DNA of 6,143 bases from Thiomonas sp. (lineage in GTDB: Bacteria > Pseudomonadota > Gammaproteobacteria > Burkholderiales > Burkholderiaceae_C), in the NCBI GenBank assembly GCA_027451915.1, contig DAIDHU010000355.1:1-6143 (forward strand). The letters run 5' to 3'. Shown one piece after another: positions 1 to 5,959 of the stretch. The position numbers and the translations under genes are program-made. The notes under the pieces are model-generated. The model searched no databases. It saw only the letters and a program-made list of their open reading frames with translations, and was not told where the DNA came from. The first letter of the stretch is position 1. Every line of letters begins with the position of its first letter.

Positions 1-2
1 GC

Positions 3-650
3 GCCGGGGCCGCCTACCCCTGCAGTTGTTCGCGCCGCGACCTGCAAGCCTCCGGCGCGCCCCTGGGTCCCGGGGGCGAGCGTGTCTACCCTGGCACCTG
101 CCGCCAGGGGCCGCGGGGCAAGCCGCGCGCGTGGCGCCTGCGCCTGCCCGAAGGCGACGCGGCCTGCGTGCGCTGGCGCTGCGCCCGGCTGGGCGAGCAG
201 CACGAATGCGTGGACCGCACGGTGGGCGACTTCGTGCTTCGGCGCGCCGACGGCGACTGGGCCTACCAGCTGGCGGTGGTCGTCGACGACGCCGAGCAGG
301 GCATCAGTGACGTCGTGCGCGGCGAGGACCTCGCCGGCTCCACCGCGCGCCAGATGCTCCTGCAGCGGGTCCTGGGCCTGCCCACGCCGCGCTATCTGCA
401 CCTGCCGCTGGTACGCGACGCGCAGGGACGCAAGTTGTCCAAGTCGGAGCAGGCGGCCGGCGTCGAGCCCGGCCCGCGGGCGCTGCGCGATGCCGCGGCC
501 GCGCTGGGGCTGCGCCCGGCGGGCGCCAGCGTGGGCGAGTTGCTGGAGTCCGCGCTGCGGGAATGGCCGAGCCTTCGCGAGCGCTGGGAGCGTGGCGGGC
601 CGGAGCCGCGGGCCGCGCGACGGGCCCCGCGGGGCGCCGGCGAGGCCTGA
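3..650 (+). CDS. gluQ: Glutamyl-Q tRNA(Asp) synthetase, C-terminal part (5' end outside window)
   Basis: This is a paralogue of glutamyl-tRNA synthetase without the anticodon-binding domain. It activates glutamate and attaches it to the queuosine base at position 34 of tRNA(Asp). The 215 visible residues, against about 300 in the family, read in frame from base 3 to a TGA. A Cys-Ser-Cys pair (visible residues 7 and 9), then Tyr29 and Cys33 in a VYPGTC context, match the zinc site of the E. coli enzyme, with a somewhat longer spacer between the pairs. A stretch around residues 92-110 (VVDD...GISDVVRGEDL) is the class I core typical of the Glu/Gln group. KLSKS at 144-148 is the KMSKS-type ATP loop. 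The Rossmann N-terminus with its HIGH-type motif lies upstream of the window. The gene converges on rhlE with a 29-base gap. The short C-terminus without further domains favours GluQ over full GltX. Confidence 0.95.
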   Translation, partial: AGAAYPCSCSRRDLQASGAPLGPGGERVYPGTCRQGPRGKPRAWRLRLPEGDAACVRWRCARLGEQHECVDRTVGDFVLRRADGDWAYQLAVVVDDAEQGISDVVRGEDLAGSTARQMLLQRVLGLPTPRYLHLPLVRDAQGRKLSKSEQAAGVEPGPRALRDAAAALGLRPAGASVGELLESALREWPSLRERWERGGPEPRAARRAPRGAGEA

Positions 651-659
651 GCTCGGGCC

Positions 660-682
660 TCGCGGGCTGCCGCGACTCTTTA
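660..682 (+). terminator. Possible weak intrinsic terminator after gluQ
   Basis: A 6-bp perfect stem TCGCGG/CCGCGA closes a GCTG loop at 660-675. It is followed by CTCTTTA, a poor T-tract. It starts ten bases after the gluQ stop and runs into the rhlE stop codon, so it would lie between two convergent transcripts. The short stem and broken T-run make it only a candidate. Confidence 0.35.
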
Positions 683-2116
683 CTTGCCCGGCGCGGGCGG
701 CTTGCCGCCGAGCAGAAGCGGAACCTTGCGGCGCGAGCGGATGTTGCTGGGCACATTGCCGCGCGCCGCGCCCGCCGCGGGCGACTGTTCCCACGCCGGC
801 TGGGCGTCGGGGTCGGCCTCGTAGGGCTTGTCGAACCACGGGTCCTGCGCGGGCCTGCGCGGCGCGCCGCTGCGCTGGGGCGTGCTGCCCAGCCCGGAGT
901 CGCGAGGCGCGCGGGGGACGCGTCGTTGCGGGTGCACGTCCAGCTCGCGCAGCTCGATCTTGCGCTTGATGAGTTTCTCGATGTCGCCCAGCGAGCGGGT
1001 GTCGCGCTCGCTGCACAGGGTGATGGCCAGCCCCGAGGCGCCCGCGCGGCCGGTGCGCCCGATGCGGTGCACGTAGTCCTCGGCGTTGAAGGGCACGTCG
1101 TAGTTGATCACCCCGGGCAGCTCGGCGATGTCCAGTCCGCGCGCCGCCACGTCGGTCGCCACCAGCACCTCGACTTCGTTGCGCTTGAAGGCGTCCAGCG
1201 TGGCCAGGCGCTCGGCCTGCGACTTGTCGCCGTGCATCGCCTGGGCCTTCAGCCCGTCGCGTTGCAGCATGCGCGCCAGGCGCCCGGCGCCGAGCCGGCT
1301 GTTGACGAACACGATGGTCTGGCGCAGTTCATGGTCGCGCAACACCTGCAGCAGGGCGGGATGCTTGAGATCCTCGGCGACCTTGTAGAGCAGCTGCTCG
1401 ACGTTGGTCGCGGTGGCATTGGGGCGCGCCACCTCGACCGTCACCGGATCGTGCAGGTAGCTCTGGGCCAGGCGCCGGATCTCGGGCGAGAAGGTGGCCG
1501 AGAACAGCAGCGTGGTGCGCTGCGAGGGAAGGAAGGCCAGGATGCGCTGCAGGTCGGGCAGGAAGCCGATGTCCAGCATGCGGTCGGCCTCGTCGAGCAC
1601 GACGAACTGGACCTGCGACAGGTTCAGGTTGCGCGCCTCCAGGTGGTCGAGCAGGCGCCCCGGCGTGGCCACCACGATCTCCACCCCCTGGCGCAGCGCA
1701 TTGGTTTGCGGCGCCATGTCCATGCCGCCGAACACGCAGGCGCTGCGCAGCGGCGTGTGGCGCGCATAGGCCTGCACGTTGACGAACACCTGGTCGGCCA
1801 GTTCGCGGGTGGGGGCGAGCATCAGCGCGCGCACCGGATGGCGCGCGGGCGACACGCTGGTGCTGGCCAGCGGCAGCAGCTGCTGCAGGATGGGCAGCGT
1901 GAAGGCCGCGGTCTTGCCGGTGCCGGTCTGCGCGGCGCCCATCATGTCGTGCCCCGCGAGCACCACCGGAATGGCGCGCTGCTGGATGGGCGTGAGGGTC
2001 TCGTAGCCCATGTCGGCCACCGCGCGCAGCAGCCTGGGGTCCAGCGCGAGATCGCTGTAGCGCTGCACGACCGGGGCCTCTACGGCGGTTGCTTCGGTGG
2101 GGCTTGCTTGGTTCAT
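680..2116 (-). CDS. rhlE: ATP-dependent DEAD-box RNA helicase, RhlE type
   Basis: This is an ATP-driven RNA unwinding protein, in the RhlE subgroup linked to ribosome assembly and RNA decay in the cytoplasm. The 478-residue protein has the full motif set: Q motif ending LTPIQ (41-45), Walker A AQTGTGKT (62-69), PTREL (102-106), GG (130-131), TPGR (151-154), DEAD (175-178), SAT (206-208), IVFVNS (268-273), TDVAARGLDI (321-330) and HRIGRTGRAG (350-359). A basic, proline-rich, low-complexity tail follows from about residue 395 and ends in SNIRSRRKVPLLLGG, usual for RhlE-like proteins. The start chosen is the ATG with AGGA ten bases upstream. An ATG six codons earlier (base 2134) has no good ribosome site. 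The frame stays open far upstream, but that stretch is shadow translation of queE. It lies 86 bases downstream of queE on the same strand and may be cotranscribed. SrmB/DbpA-type paralogues are less likely given the motif context. Confidence 0.95.
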   Translation of the reverse strand: MNQASPTEATAVEAPVVQRYSDLALDPRLLRAVADMGYETLTPIQQRAIPVVLAGHDMMGAAQTGTGKTAAFTLPILQQLLPLASTSVSPARHPVRALMLAPTRELADQVFVNVQAYARHTPLRSACVFGGMDMAPQTNALRQGVEIVVATPGRLLDHLEARNLNLSQVQFVVLDEADRMLDIGFLPDLQRILAFLPSQRTTLLFSATFSPEIRRLAQSYLHDPVTVEVARPNATATNVEQLLYKVAEDLKHPALLQVLRDHELRQTIVFVNSRLGAGRLARMLQRDGLKAQAMHGDKSQAERLATLDAFKRNEVEVLVATDVAARGLDIAELPGVINYDVPFNAEDYVHRIGRTGRAGASGLAITLCSERDTRSLGDIEKLIKRKIELRELDVHPQRRVPRAPRDSGLGSTPQRSGAPRRPAQDPWFDKPYEADPDAQPAWEQSPAAGAARGNVPSNIRSRRKVPLLLGGKPPAPGK

Positions 2117-2164
2117 CGGGTTCGGTTCCTGCATGGATCGCAAATCGGCGCCCCCAGGATCTGC

Positions 2165-2190
2165 CGCACGGGCGGGGGCGAGCCCGTGCG
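2165..2190 (-). other. GC-rich hairpin between queE and rhlE
   Basis: A 9-bp perfect inverted repeat (CGCACGGGC / GCCCGTGCG) closes an 8-base loop in the 86-base spacer between the queE stop and the rhlE start. There is no T-tract on either side, so it is not a standard intrinsic terminator. It could stabilise the upstream mRNA end, cause pausing, or be chance in GC-rich DNA. No convincing separate rhlE promoter is visible in this spacer. Confidence 0.4.
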
Positions 2191-2202
2191 CTGCCGGCGC
2201 AT

Positions 2203-2835
2203 TCAGCGGATGCCCAGCAGCTTGTGGGTCTGCAGGCTCAGTCGCCAGCGCGGGTCGCGCAGGCACTGGCGCAGCGCCCATTCGGTGTTCTCTCGCCGCA
2301 GCGGCCCGTCCATGGGCTGCAGCAGGCGTTGTCCGAAATCCAGCCCGGCCAGTTCGTCGAGGTCGAGCCCGGGCTGCGGCACGACCACCTTGATCTCCTG
2401 CCCGCTGCGCTGTACCAGAGGCGCACCGGCCTTCGGGCTCACGCAGATCCAGTCGATTCCAGGCGGCGCCGGCAGGCTGCCATTGGTCTCGACGGCGATG
2501 CGAAGGCCGCGCGCGTGCAGCGCATCGACCAGGGATTCGTCCACCTGCAGCAGCGGCTCGCCGCCGGTGAGCACGCACAAGGCTCCCGCGCTTGCCCGCG
2601 GCCAGCGGGCCGCGACGGCCTCGGCCAGGTCCCGAGCCTCGGCGAAACGACCTCCGCCCTCGCCATCGGTGCCCACGAAATCCGTGTCGCAAAAGCGACA
2701 GATGGCCTGCTCGCGATCCTGCTCGCGTCCGTTCCACAGATTGCAGCCGGCGAACCGGCAGAACACGGCGGGCATGCCCGCCTGCGCTCCTTCGCCTTGC
2801 AGGGTATAGAAGATTTCCTTGACCGAATAGGTCAT
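2203..2835 (-). CDS. queE: 7-carboxy-7-deazaguanine synthase (radical SAM)
   Basis: QueE converts 6-carboxy-5,6,7,8-tetrahydropterin to 7-carboxy-7-deazaguanine, a step toward preQ0 and queuosine, using a [4Fe-4S] cluster and S-adenosylmethionine. The 210 residues begin with the family signature EIFYTLQGEG (7-16). The cluster cysteines are C31, C46 and C49 (CX14CX2C), the expanded loop known from the Burkholderia multivorans enzyme, not the plain CX3CX2C. TGGEPLLQ (90-97) is the SAM-binding glycine motif. ETNGS (116-120), SPK (133-135) and the C-terminal SLQTHKLLGIR also fit. The ATG at 2835 is preferred over an in-frame GTG at 2865, because that GTG abuts a probable -10 box and would add ten unlikely residues. 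No clear Shine-Dalgarno is seen. Other que genes are absent from the window. It lies downstream of pal but is insulated from it by a terminator. Confidence 0.96.
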   Translation of the reverse strand: MTYSVKEIFYTLQGEGAQAGMPAVFCRFAGCNLWNGREQDREQAICRFCDTDFVGTDGEGGGRFAEARDLAEAVAARWPRASAGALCVLTGGEPLLQVDESLVDALHARGLRIAVETNGSLPAPPGIDWICVSPKAGAPLVQRSGQEIKVVVPQPGLDLDELAGLDFGQRLLQPMDGPLRRENTEWALRQCLRDPRWRLSLQTHKLLGIR

Positions 2836-2867
2836 CGATGACGTGCTGCTGGTGGCATGCGGCACAC

Positions 2868-2876
2868 ATTATCCCA
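2868..2876 (-). promoter_or_regulatory. Probable extended -10 promoter for queE
   Basis: On the minus strand TGGGATAAT reads as an extended -10 (TG, one base, then GATAAT, five of six consensus bases). Transcription would begin near 2860-2861, leaving a leader of about 25 bases before the queE ATG. No good -35 lies at 16-18 bases; a TTGCTG occurs 21 bases upstream. It sits just downstream of the pal terminator, as expected for an independent queE unit. The start site is inferred. Confidence 0.45.
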
Positions 2877-2918
2877 CGGACGGCTTGTGCGTCGCAGCAA
2901 GCCCGCGTCGCGCGCATG

Positions 2919-2954
2919 AAAAACCCGCGCGGGCCGCCAGGGGCCGGCGCGGGT
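2919..2954 (-). terminator. Rho-independent terminator downstream of pal
   Basis: On the minus strand a 13-base arm (ACCCGCGCCGGCC) pairs with GGCCCGCGCGGGT across a 6-base loop: 8 bp, one C-C mismatch, then 4 bp. A run of five T follows directly at the base of the stem. It lies 37 bases after the pal stop and before the queE promoter. This is a classic intrinsic terminator and the strongest one in the window. Confidence 0.85.
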
Positions 2955-2961
2955 CGTTGCA

Positions 2962-2980
2962 GCCCGCGCAATGCGCGGGC
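2962..2980. repeat. Perfect palindromic hairpin after pal
   Basis: GCCCGCGCAATGCGCGGGC is a near-perfect palindrome: nine complementary bases on each side of a central A, so about 7 bp with a 5-base loop in RNA. It sits between the pal stop and the pal terminator. It may add mRNA 3' stability or support termination. It has no T-tract of its own. Confidence 0.6.
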
Positions 2981-2990
2981 GTCTGCGGCT

Positions 2991-3518
2991 TCAGCGCTGG
3001 TAGACGATGTCCACGCGGCGGTTCTCGGCGTAGTCCGCGGCCGTCGTGCCCATGGCCTTGGGCTTTTCCTTGCCGAAGCTGATGGCTTCCATCTGGGCCG
3101 GCTTGGCACCCAGCAGTTCCATCGCGTTCATCACCGAGTCGGCGCGCTTCTGGCCCAGGGCCAGGTTGTACTCGCGGCTGCCTCGGGCGTCGGTGTTGCC
3201 CTGCAGCTGCACATGCGCCGCGGGATGGGCGATCAGGTATTGCGCGTTGTCCTCGATCACCGGACGGTACTTGGACTCGATGTTGTACTTGTCGAAGGCG
3301 AAGAACACGCTGCGCGGCACGTTCGGCGCCGGGCCGAGGTTTTCCTCGGCGGGTGCCTGCACGGCGGCGACGCTGCTCTGCGCGGCGTGGTTGGCAGGCG
3401 CCGGAGCGGCGGACTGCACCGGCGCCGTCGGCTTGCTGCTCGAGGCGCAGCCGCCCAGGGTGCCGAGCACGGCCAGAGCCAGCGCAGCCGGCACGGTGGA
3501 CAACAGGTGACGCTTCAT
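2991..3518 (-). CDS. pal: Peptidoglycan-associated lipoprotein (Pal, OmpA-like domain)
   Basis: This is an outer-membrane lipoprotein that holds the envelope to peptidoglycan and normally works with the Tol proteins in cell division and membrane integrity. Of 175 residues, the N-terminus has a basic start, a hydrophobic core and a lipobox LGGC with Cys24 as lipidation site. Ala at +2 predicts outer-membrane sorting. An Ala/Pro-rich linker runs to about residue 65, followed by the OmpA_C domain. GNTDARGSREYN (107-118) holds the Asp and Arg that bind diaminopimelate. LGQKRAD (121-127), ISFGKEKPKAMG (146-157) and ENRRVDI (165-171) are Pal hallmarks. The ATG at 3518 follows AGGGGA by five bases; a GTG one codon earlier would be too close to that site. 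tolB and cpoB, the usual neighbours, are not beside it, so it could be a second Pal-like paralogue and not the Tol-linked copy. Confidence 0.9.
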   Translation of the reverse strand: MKRHLLSTVPAALALAVLGTLGGCASSSKPTAPVQSAAPAPANHAAQSSVAAVQAPAEENLGPAPNVPRSVFFAFDKYNIESKYRPVIEDNAQYLIAHPAAHVQLQGNTDARGSREYNLALGQKRADSVMNAMELLGAKPAQMEAISFGKEKPKAMGTTAADYAENRRVDIVYQR

Positions 3519-3536
3519 CACAATCCCCTTTTTAGG

Positions 3537-3565
3537 AATAAATGGTCAGGTATGCGGGCCGACAA
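3537..3565 (-). promoter_or_regulatory. Candidate sigma-70 promoter for pal
   Basis: On the minus strand TTGTCG (3565-3560) and TTTATT (3542-3537) are separated by 17 bases, each matching four of six consensus positions. The predicted start is the A near 3530. That gives a 12-base leader that contains the AGGGGA ribosome site. A second, weaker pair, TTGTTA-17-TACGCT, lies at 3734-3706 and would give a leader of about 180 bases. Neither is proven. Confidence 0.4.
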
Positions 3566-3604
3566 GCAACGCCGCCTCGCGGGAGAATCCCGGGAAATCG
3601 GCGT

Positions 3605-3647
3605 AAGGGGGCCTGGTCGATCATGCGCACGCGAATGAGCCCCCCTT
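3605..3647. repeat. Long imperfect inverted repeat upstream of pal
   Basis: AAGGGGG at 3605-3611 pairs with CCCCCTT at 3641-3647 (7 bp, plus a GC pair past a bulge). Inside is a second near-palindrome at 3621-3638 (TCATGCGCACGCGAATGA). Neither strand has a T-tract after the outer arm, so it is not an intrinsic terminator. It is the most structured part of the 242-base gap between the exporter gene and pal. The rest of that gap shows no convincing gene; its short open frames have no family resemblance. Confidence 0.45.
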
Positions 3648-3760
3648 GCGAGCATAAGGCTCCCCAGACGCAAACGCGATACCTGGCTGCCGAGTTGACC
3701 GCCAGAGCGTATCGGTTGGACACTTAGGTAACAAAACGTAAGCAGCAAAGCCGCGGCGCA

Positions 3761-4450
3761 TCAACTCCTGTGCAGCCGAAGCATCGCGATGCCGAAGGCG
3801 CAGAACACCCCGGCGCTCGCGCGCTGCGGCCATCCCGCCTCGAACCAGCGGCGCAGCCGTCGGCGGGCCAGCACGGCCAGGGCCGCGTAGCTGCTCAGCG
3901 CGAGCAGGGACATGGTCATGAAAATGCCCGTCAGCGCGGCGTACTGGGGCAGTGCCACGTGGCCGGAGCGCAGGAACTGCGGGAACAGGGCCGCGATGAA
4001 GGCCACGGCTTTCGGGTTGGTCAGGGCCACGGTCAGGCCGCGACGGTACAGCGCCCGCGGGCGCGCCTGCTCGGGCCTCGGGCCCGCCTCGGGCGTCGCG
4101 CTGGCCCGCTCGGCGCTCTCCAGGGCCTGGGTCTGCGGCGCCTGCGCCGCGCGGCGCATCGCGCCGGCCCTGCGCCACTGCTGGATCCCCAGCCAGATCA
4201 GGTACAGGGCTCCGGCGGTCTTGAGCAGTGTGAAGGCGGTCGCCGAACCCCGCAGCACCGCATTGATGCCCAGGGCGCTGAGCACGCTGAGGGTGAGCAG
4301 GCCGCTGATGTTGCCCAGCGAGGACCACAGCGCGCGGCGCCAGCCGAAATGCATGGCGTTGTTCACGGCCAGCATCACCGCCGGACCGGGGGTGAAGGAG
4401 GCGACCACCGCGAACCCGGCGAACAGACCCAGCCCAGGCAGGGAGATCAT
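3761..4450 (-). CDS. LysE/RhtB family exporter
   Basis: This is an inner-membrane exporter of the LysE/RhtB superfamily, which expels amino acids and related small molecules. The substrate cannot be read from sequence. The 229 residues start with a hydrophobic segment containing the family motif SFTPGPAVML (19-28), then GWRRALWSSLGNISG (36-50), a third segment around 71-91 and the second signature TNPKAVAFIAALFPQF (144-159). Two more hydrophobic segments lie around 168-196 and 212-225. The hydrophilic loop from about 92 to 135 (Ala/Glu/Arg/Pro-rich) is longer than usual, which explains the length above the typical 205-210. The ATG shares ATGA with the stop of the isomerase gene upstream, and no good ribosome site precedes it, so translation is probably coupled. 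It is the last gene of the three-gene unit. No strong terminator follows. Confidence 0.88.
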   Translation of the reverse strand: MISLPGLGLFAGFAVVASFTPGPAVMLAVNNAMHFGWRRALWSSLGNISGLLTLSVLSALGINAVLRGSATAFTLLKTAGALYLIWLGIQQWRRAGAMRRAAQAPQTQALESAERASATPEAGPRPEQARPRALYRRGLTVALTNPKAVAFIAALFPQFLRSGHVALPQYAALTGIFMTMSLLALSSYAALAVLARRRLRRWFEAGWPQRASAGVFCAFGIAMLRLHRS

Positions 4451-5091
4451 GGCTTCGGTGCGTCCGGCTGCGCCGCGGGCGCCGCATCGCGAAAGGCCTG
4501 CAGTTCCTGGCAGGCCGCCTCGATGTCCAGCAGGCGCGGCCAGCGGGCGAGGTCCACGTGAAAACGCCGCGCGGTGGTCATCTGCGGCACCAGGTACACA
4601 TCGGCCACGCTGGGAGCATCGCCGAAGCAGAAGCGCCCGCGCGTGGAGTCGGCCGCGAGCAGCGCGTCCAGCGCCTCGAAGCCGGCGCTCATCCAGGTGC
4701 CGCACCACGCGTCGACGCCGGCGGCGTCGCAGCCCAGTTCAGCGCGCAGGTACTCGACCACGCGTCGATTGTTGAGCGGGTGCATGTCGCAGCCCACGAT
4801 CGCCGCCAGCGCCCGCACCCGCGCGCGCTGCAGCGGATCGCGCGGCAGCAGCGCAGGCTCCGGGTAGGCCTCGTCCAGCCACTCGATGATGGCCGGGGAT
4901 TGGGTCAGCACCTGCCCGGCCACTTCCAGCGCGGGGACCAGGCCCTGCGGGTTGACGGCGCGGTACTGCGCTCCCGCCTGTTCGCCGTGCAGCAGGTCCA
5001 CCGGCACGTAGTCGGGATGCAGGCCCTTGAGCGCCAGCGCGATGCGCAGGCGATGCGAGGTGCCGCTGCGAAAGTAGCTGTAGAGCTTCAT
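4447..5091 (-). CDS. maiA: Maleylpyruvate/maleylacetoacetate isomerase (zeta-class GST)
   Basis: This is a glutathione-dependent cis-trans isomerase. It turns maleylpyruvate (gentisate route) or maleylacetoacetate (homogentisate route) into the fumaryl form. The 214 residues match the family length. The thioredoxin-like N-terminal domain has the active-site loop FRSGTSHRLRIALALKG (7-23), where Ser9, Thr11 and Ser12 take the place of the SSxS cluster. NPQGLVPALE (47-56) has the cis-proline Pro53, and QSPAIIEWLDE (64-74) binds the glutathione gamma-glutamyl group. The helical domain holds CDMHPLNNRRV (101-111), a zeta-class signature, and the GDAPSVADVYLVPQ capping box (157-170). Its ATG overlaps the stop of the hydrolase gene (ATGA), and its stop overlaps the exporter start. 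Because its partner looks like a fumarylpyruvate hydrolase, a NagL role in gentisate breakdown is the better guess. The name nagL would then apply. Confidence 0.92.
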   Translation of the reverse strand: MKLYSYFRSGTSHRLRIALALKGLHPDYVPVDLLHGEQAGAQYRAVNPQGLVPALEVAGQVLTQSPAIIEWLDEAYPEPALLPRDPLQRARVRALAAIVGCDMHPLNNRRVVEYLRAELGCDAAGVDAWCGTWMSAGFEALDALLAADSTRGRFCFGDAPSVADVYLVPQMTTARRFHVDLARWPRLLDIEAACQELQAFRDAAPAAQPDAPKP

Positions 5092-5798
5092 GCGTCCCCC
5101 GCCAGGAGTTGCAGGGAGATCGAACCCACGCCTTCGATGCTCCCGTCCACGCGCTGGCCCGCGCGCACCGGGCCGACGCCCTCGGGCGTGCCCGTGTAGA
5201 TCAGGTCGCCGGCGCGCAGGTGGTACAGGCGCGAGAGGTCGGCGATCAGATCGCGCACCCCCCAGATCATGTCCGAAAGATCCGAGTCCTGGCGCTGCTC
5301 GCCATCCACGCGCAGTTCGATGCGTCCGCGCTCGATGACTCGGCCCGGCATGGGCACGATGGGCGAGATCACGGCCGAGTTCTCGCAATCCTTCGCCGTG
5401 TCCCAGGGCTTGCCCTGATCGCGCGCCGCGAACTGCAGGTCGCGTCGGGTCATGTCCAGCCCGCAGCCGTAGCCGAAGATGTGCTCGTGAGCCGCCTCCG
5501 CCGCGATGTTGGCCGCGCCCGAACGCAGCGCGACCACGAGCTCCATCTCGTAGTGATAGTTGGAGGTCGCCTGCGGGTAGGGCACGCTGGCGCCGGAGGC
5601 CAGCAGGGCCGAGGGCGACTTGGTGAAATAGAAGGGGCGGTCACGCTGCGCATCCACCGGGCGGCCCATCTCCTTCGCATGCGCCAGGTAGTTGCGGCCG
5701 ACGAAAAACAGGCGCTGCACCGGCAGGCGCTGTTCGCTGCCTTGCACGGCGACCGACGCGGGTTCCGGCGGCGCCCAGAGGTAGGAGATCGAAGTCAT
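5088..5798 (-). CDS. nagK: Fumarylpyruvate hydrolase-like FAH family protein
   Basis: This is a metal-dependent C-C hydrolase of the fumarylacetoacetase C-terminal fold. The NagK/FAHD1-like group cleaves fumarylpyruvate to fumarate and pyruvate, or acts on other acylpyruvates or oxaloacetate. The 236 residues hold FFVGRNYLAHAKEMG (31-45), with His40 and Glu43 as the likely catalytic lid pair. FTKSPSALL (58-66) follows, then the metal ligands Glu84 and Glu86 (YEMELVVAL) and Asp115 (GLDMTRRDLQ). GKPWDTAKD (129-137) and TGTPEGVGP (202-210) complete the site. This short single-domain form is unlike the roughly 420-residue FAH of tyrosine breakdown. The ATG at 5798 is the first with family-like sequence after it; its ribosome site is weak. 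First gene of the coupled unit with the isomerase, which supports the gentisate assignment. No gentisate dioxygenase is in view. Confidence 0.88.
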   Translation of the reverse strand: MTSISYLWAPPEPASVAVQGSEQRLPVQRLFFVGRNYLAHAKEMGRPVDAQRDRPFYFTKSPSALLASGASVPYPQATSNYHYEMELVVALRSGAANIAAEAAHEHIFGYGCGLDMTRRDLQFAARDQGKPWDTAKDCENSAVISPIVPMPGRVIERGRIELRVDGEQRQDSDLSDMIWGVRDLIADLSRLYHLRAGDLIYTGTPEGVGPVRAGQRVDGSIEGVGSISLQLLAGDA

Positions 5799-5889
5799 CG
5801 CAAGCCCAGGATCGCGGCGCGGCACGGGGGGCCGCGCACCGGGTGAAAGCTTAGCGCCAGGCGCCGGTCGGTACCGCGAGTACGCGCGC

Positions 5890-5903
5890 TTGTGGCAGAT
5901 CAA
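5890..5903 (+). promoter_or_regulatory. FNR/ANR/DNR-like binding site
   Basis: TTGTGGCAGATCAA matches the FNR consensus TTGAT-N4-ATCAA at 8 of 10 positions, with a perfect right half, and is extended to an outer CTTG/CAAG symmetry. Its centre (5896.5) lies exactly 41.5 bases before the start site predicted from the -10 element at 5926, the class II activator position. It lies 91 bases upstream of the divergent hydrolase gene, where no matching -10 is present at that spacing. Confidence 0.6.
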
Positions 5904-5925
5904 GCACGGCCGGGCCGGGCGGGCC

Positions 5926-5931
5926 TAAGGT
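5926..5931 (+). promoter_or_regulatory. Probable -10 element of the activated promoter
   Basis: TAAGGT keeps the three most conserved -10 bases (T1, A2, T6). With this box, transcription would start near 5938 and give a 22-base leader holding the AGGAG ribosome site. No good -35 is present, which is normal for an activator-dependent class II promoter. Assignment rests on spacing to the FNR-like site. Confidence 0.5.
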
Positions 5932-5959
5932 AGCTCCGGTATCGATCCAGGAGCAAATC

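Noticed and set aside
563..2809. A 748-codon open frame on the plus strand opposite rhlE and queE
   Set aside because: It is antisense to two clear genes, overlaps the end of gluQ, is low-complexity in composition and shows no family motif; such frames are common in GC-rich DNA.
2117..3109. An N-terminal extension of the rhlE frame by about 330 codons
   Set aside because: The frame is open only as shadow translation across queE and the end of pal; the helicase Q motif and a good ribosome site support the start at 2116.
3518..3748. Short open frames on both strands in the gap upstream of pal
   Set aside because: No ribosome site, no recognisable motif, and they overlap the probable pal promoter and the inverted repeat.
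3725..3760. A terminator for the exporter gene (short GCGGC/GCTGC stem then T-rich DNA)
   Set aside because: The stem is only five pairs with a G-T wobble and the T-rich stretch is interrupted; too weak to call.
3770..4775. Long plus-strand frames opposite the exporter and isomerase genes
   Set aside because: They are Arg/Ala-rich antisense frames with no motifs, overlapping genes with clear conserved signatures.
5848..5876. A sigma-70 promoter for the hydrolase gene using TAAGCT at 5853-5848 on the minus strand
   Set aside because: No -35 resembling TTGACA lies 16-18 bases upstream, so the hydrolase promoter in this gap remains unidentified.
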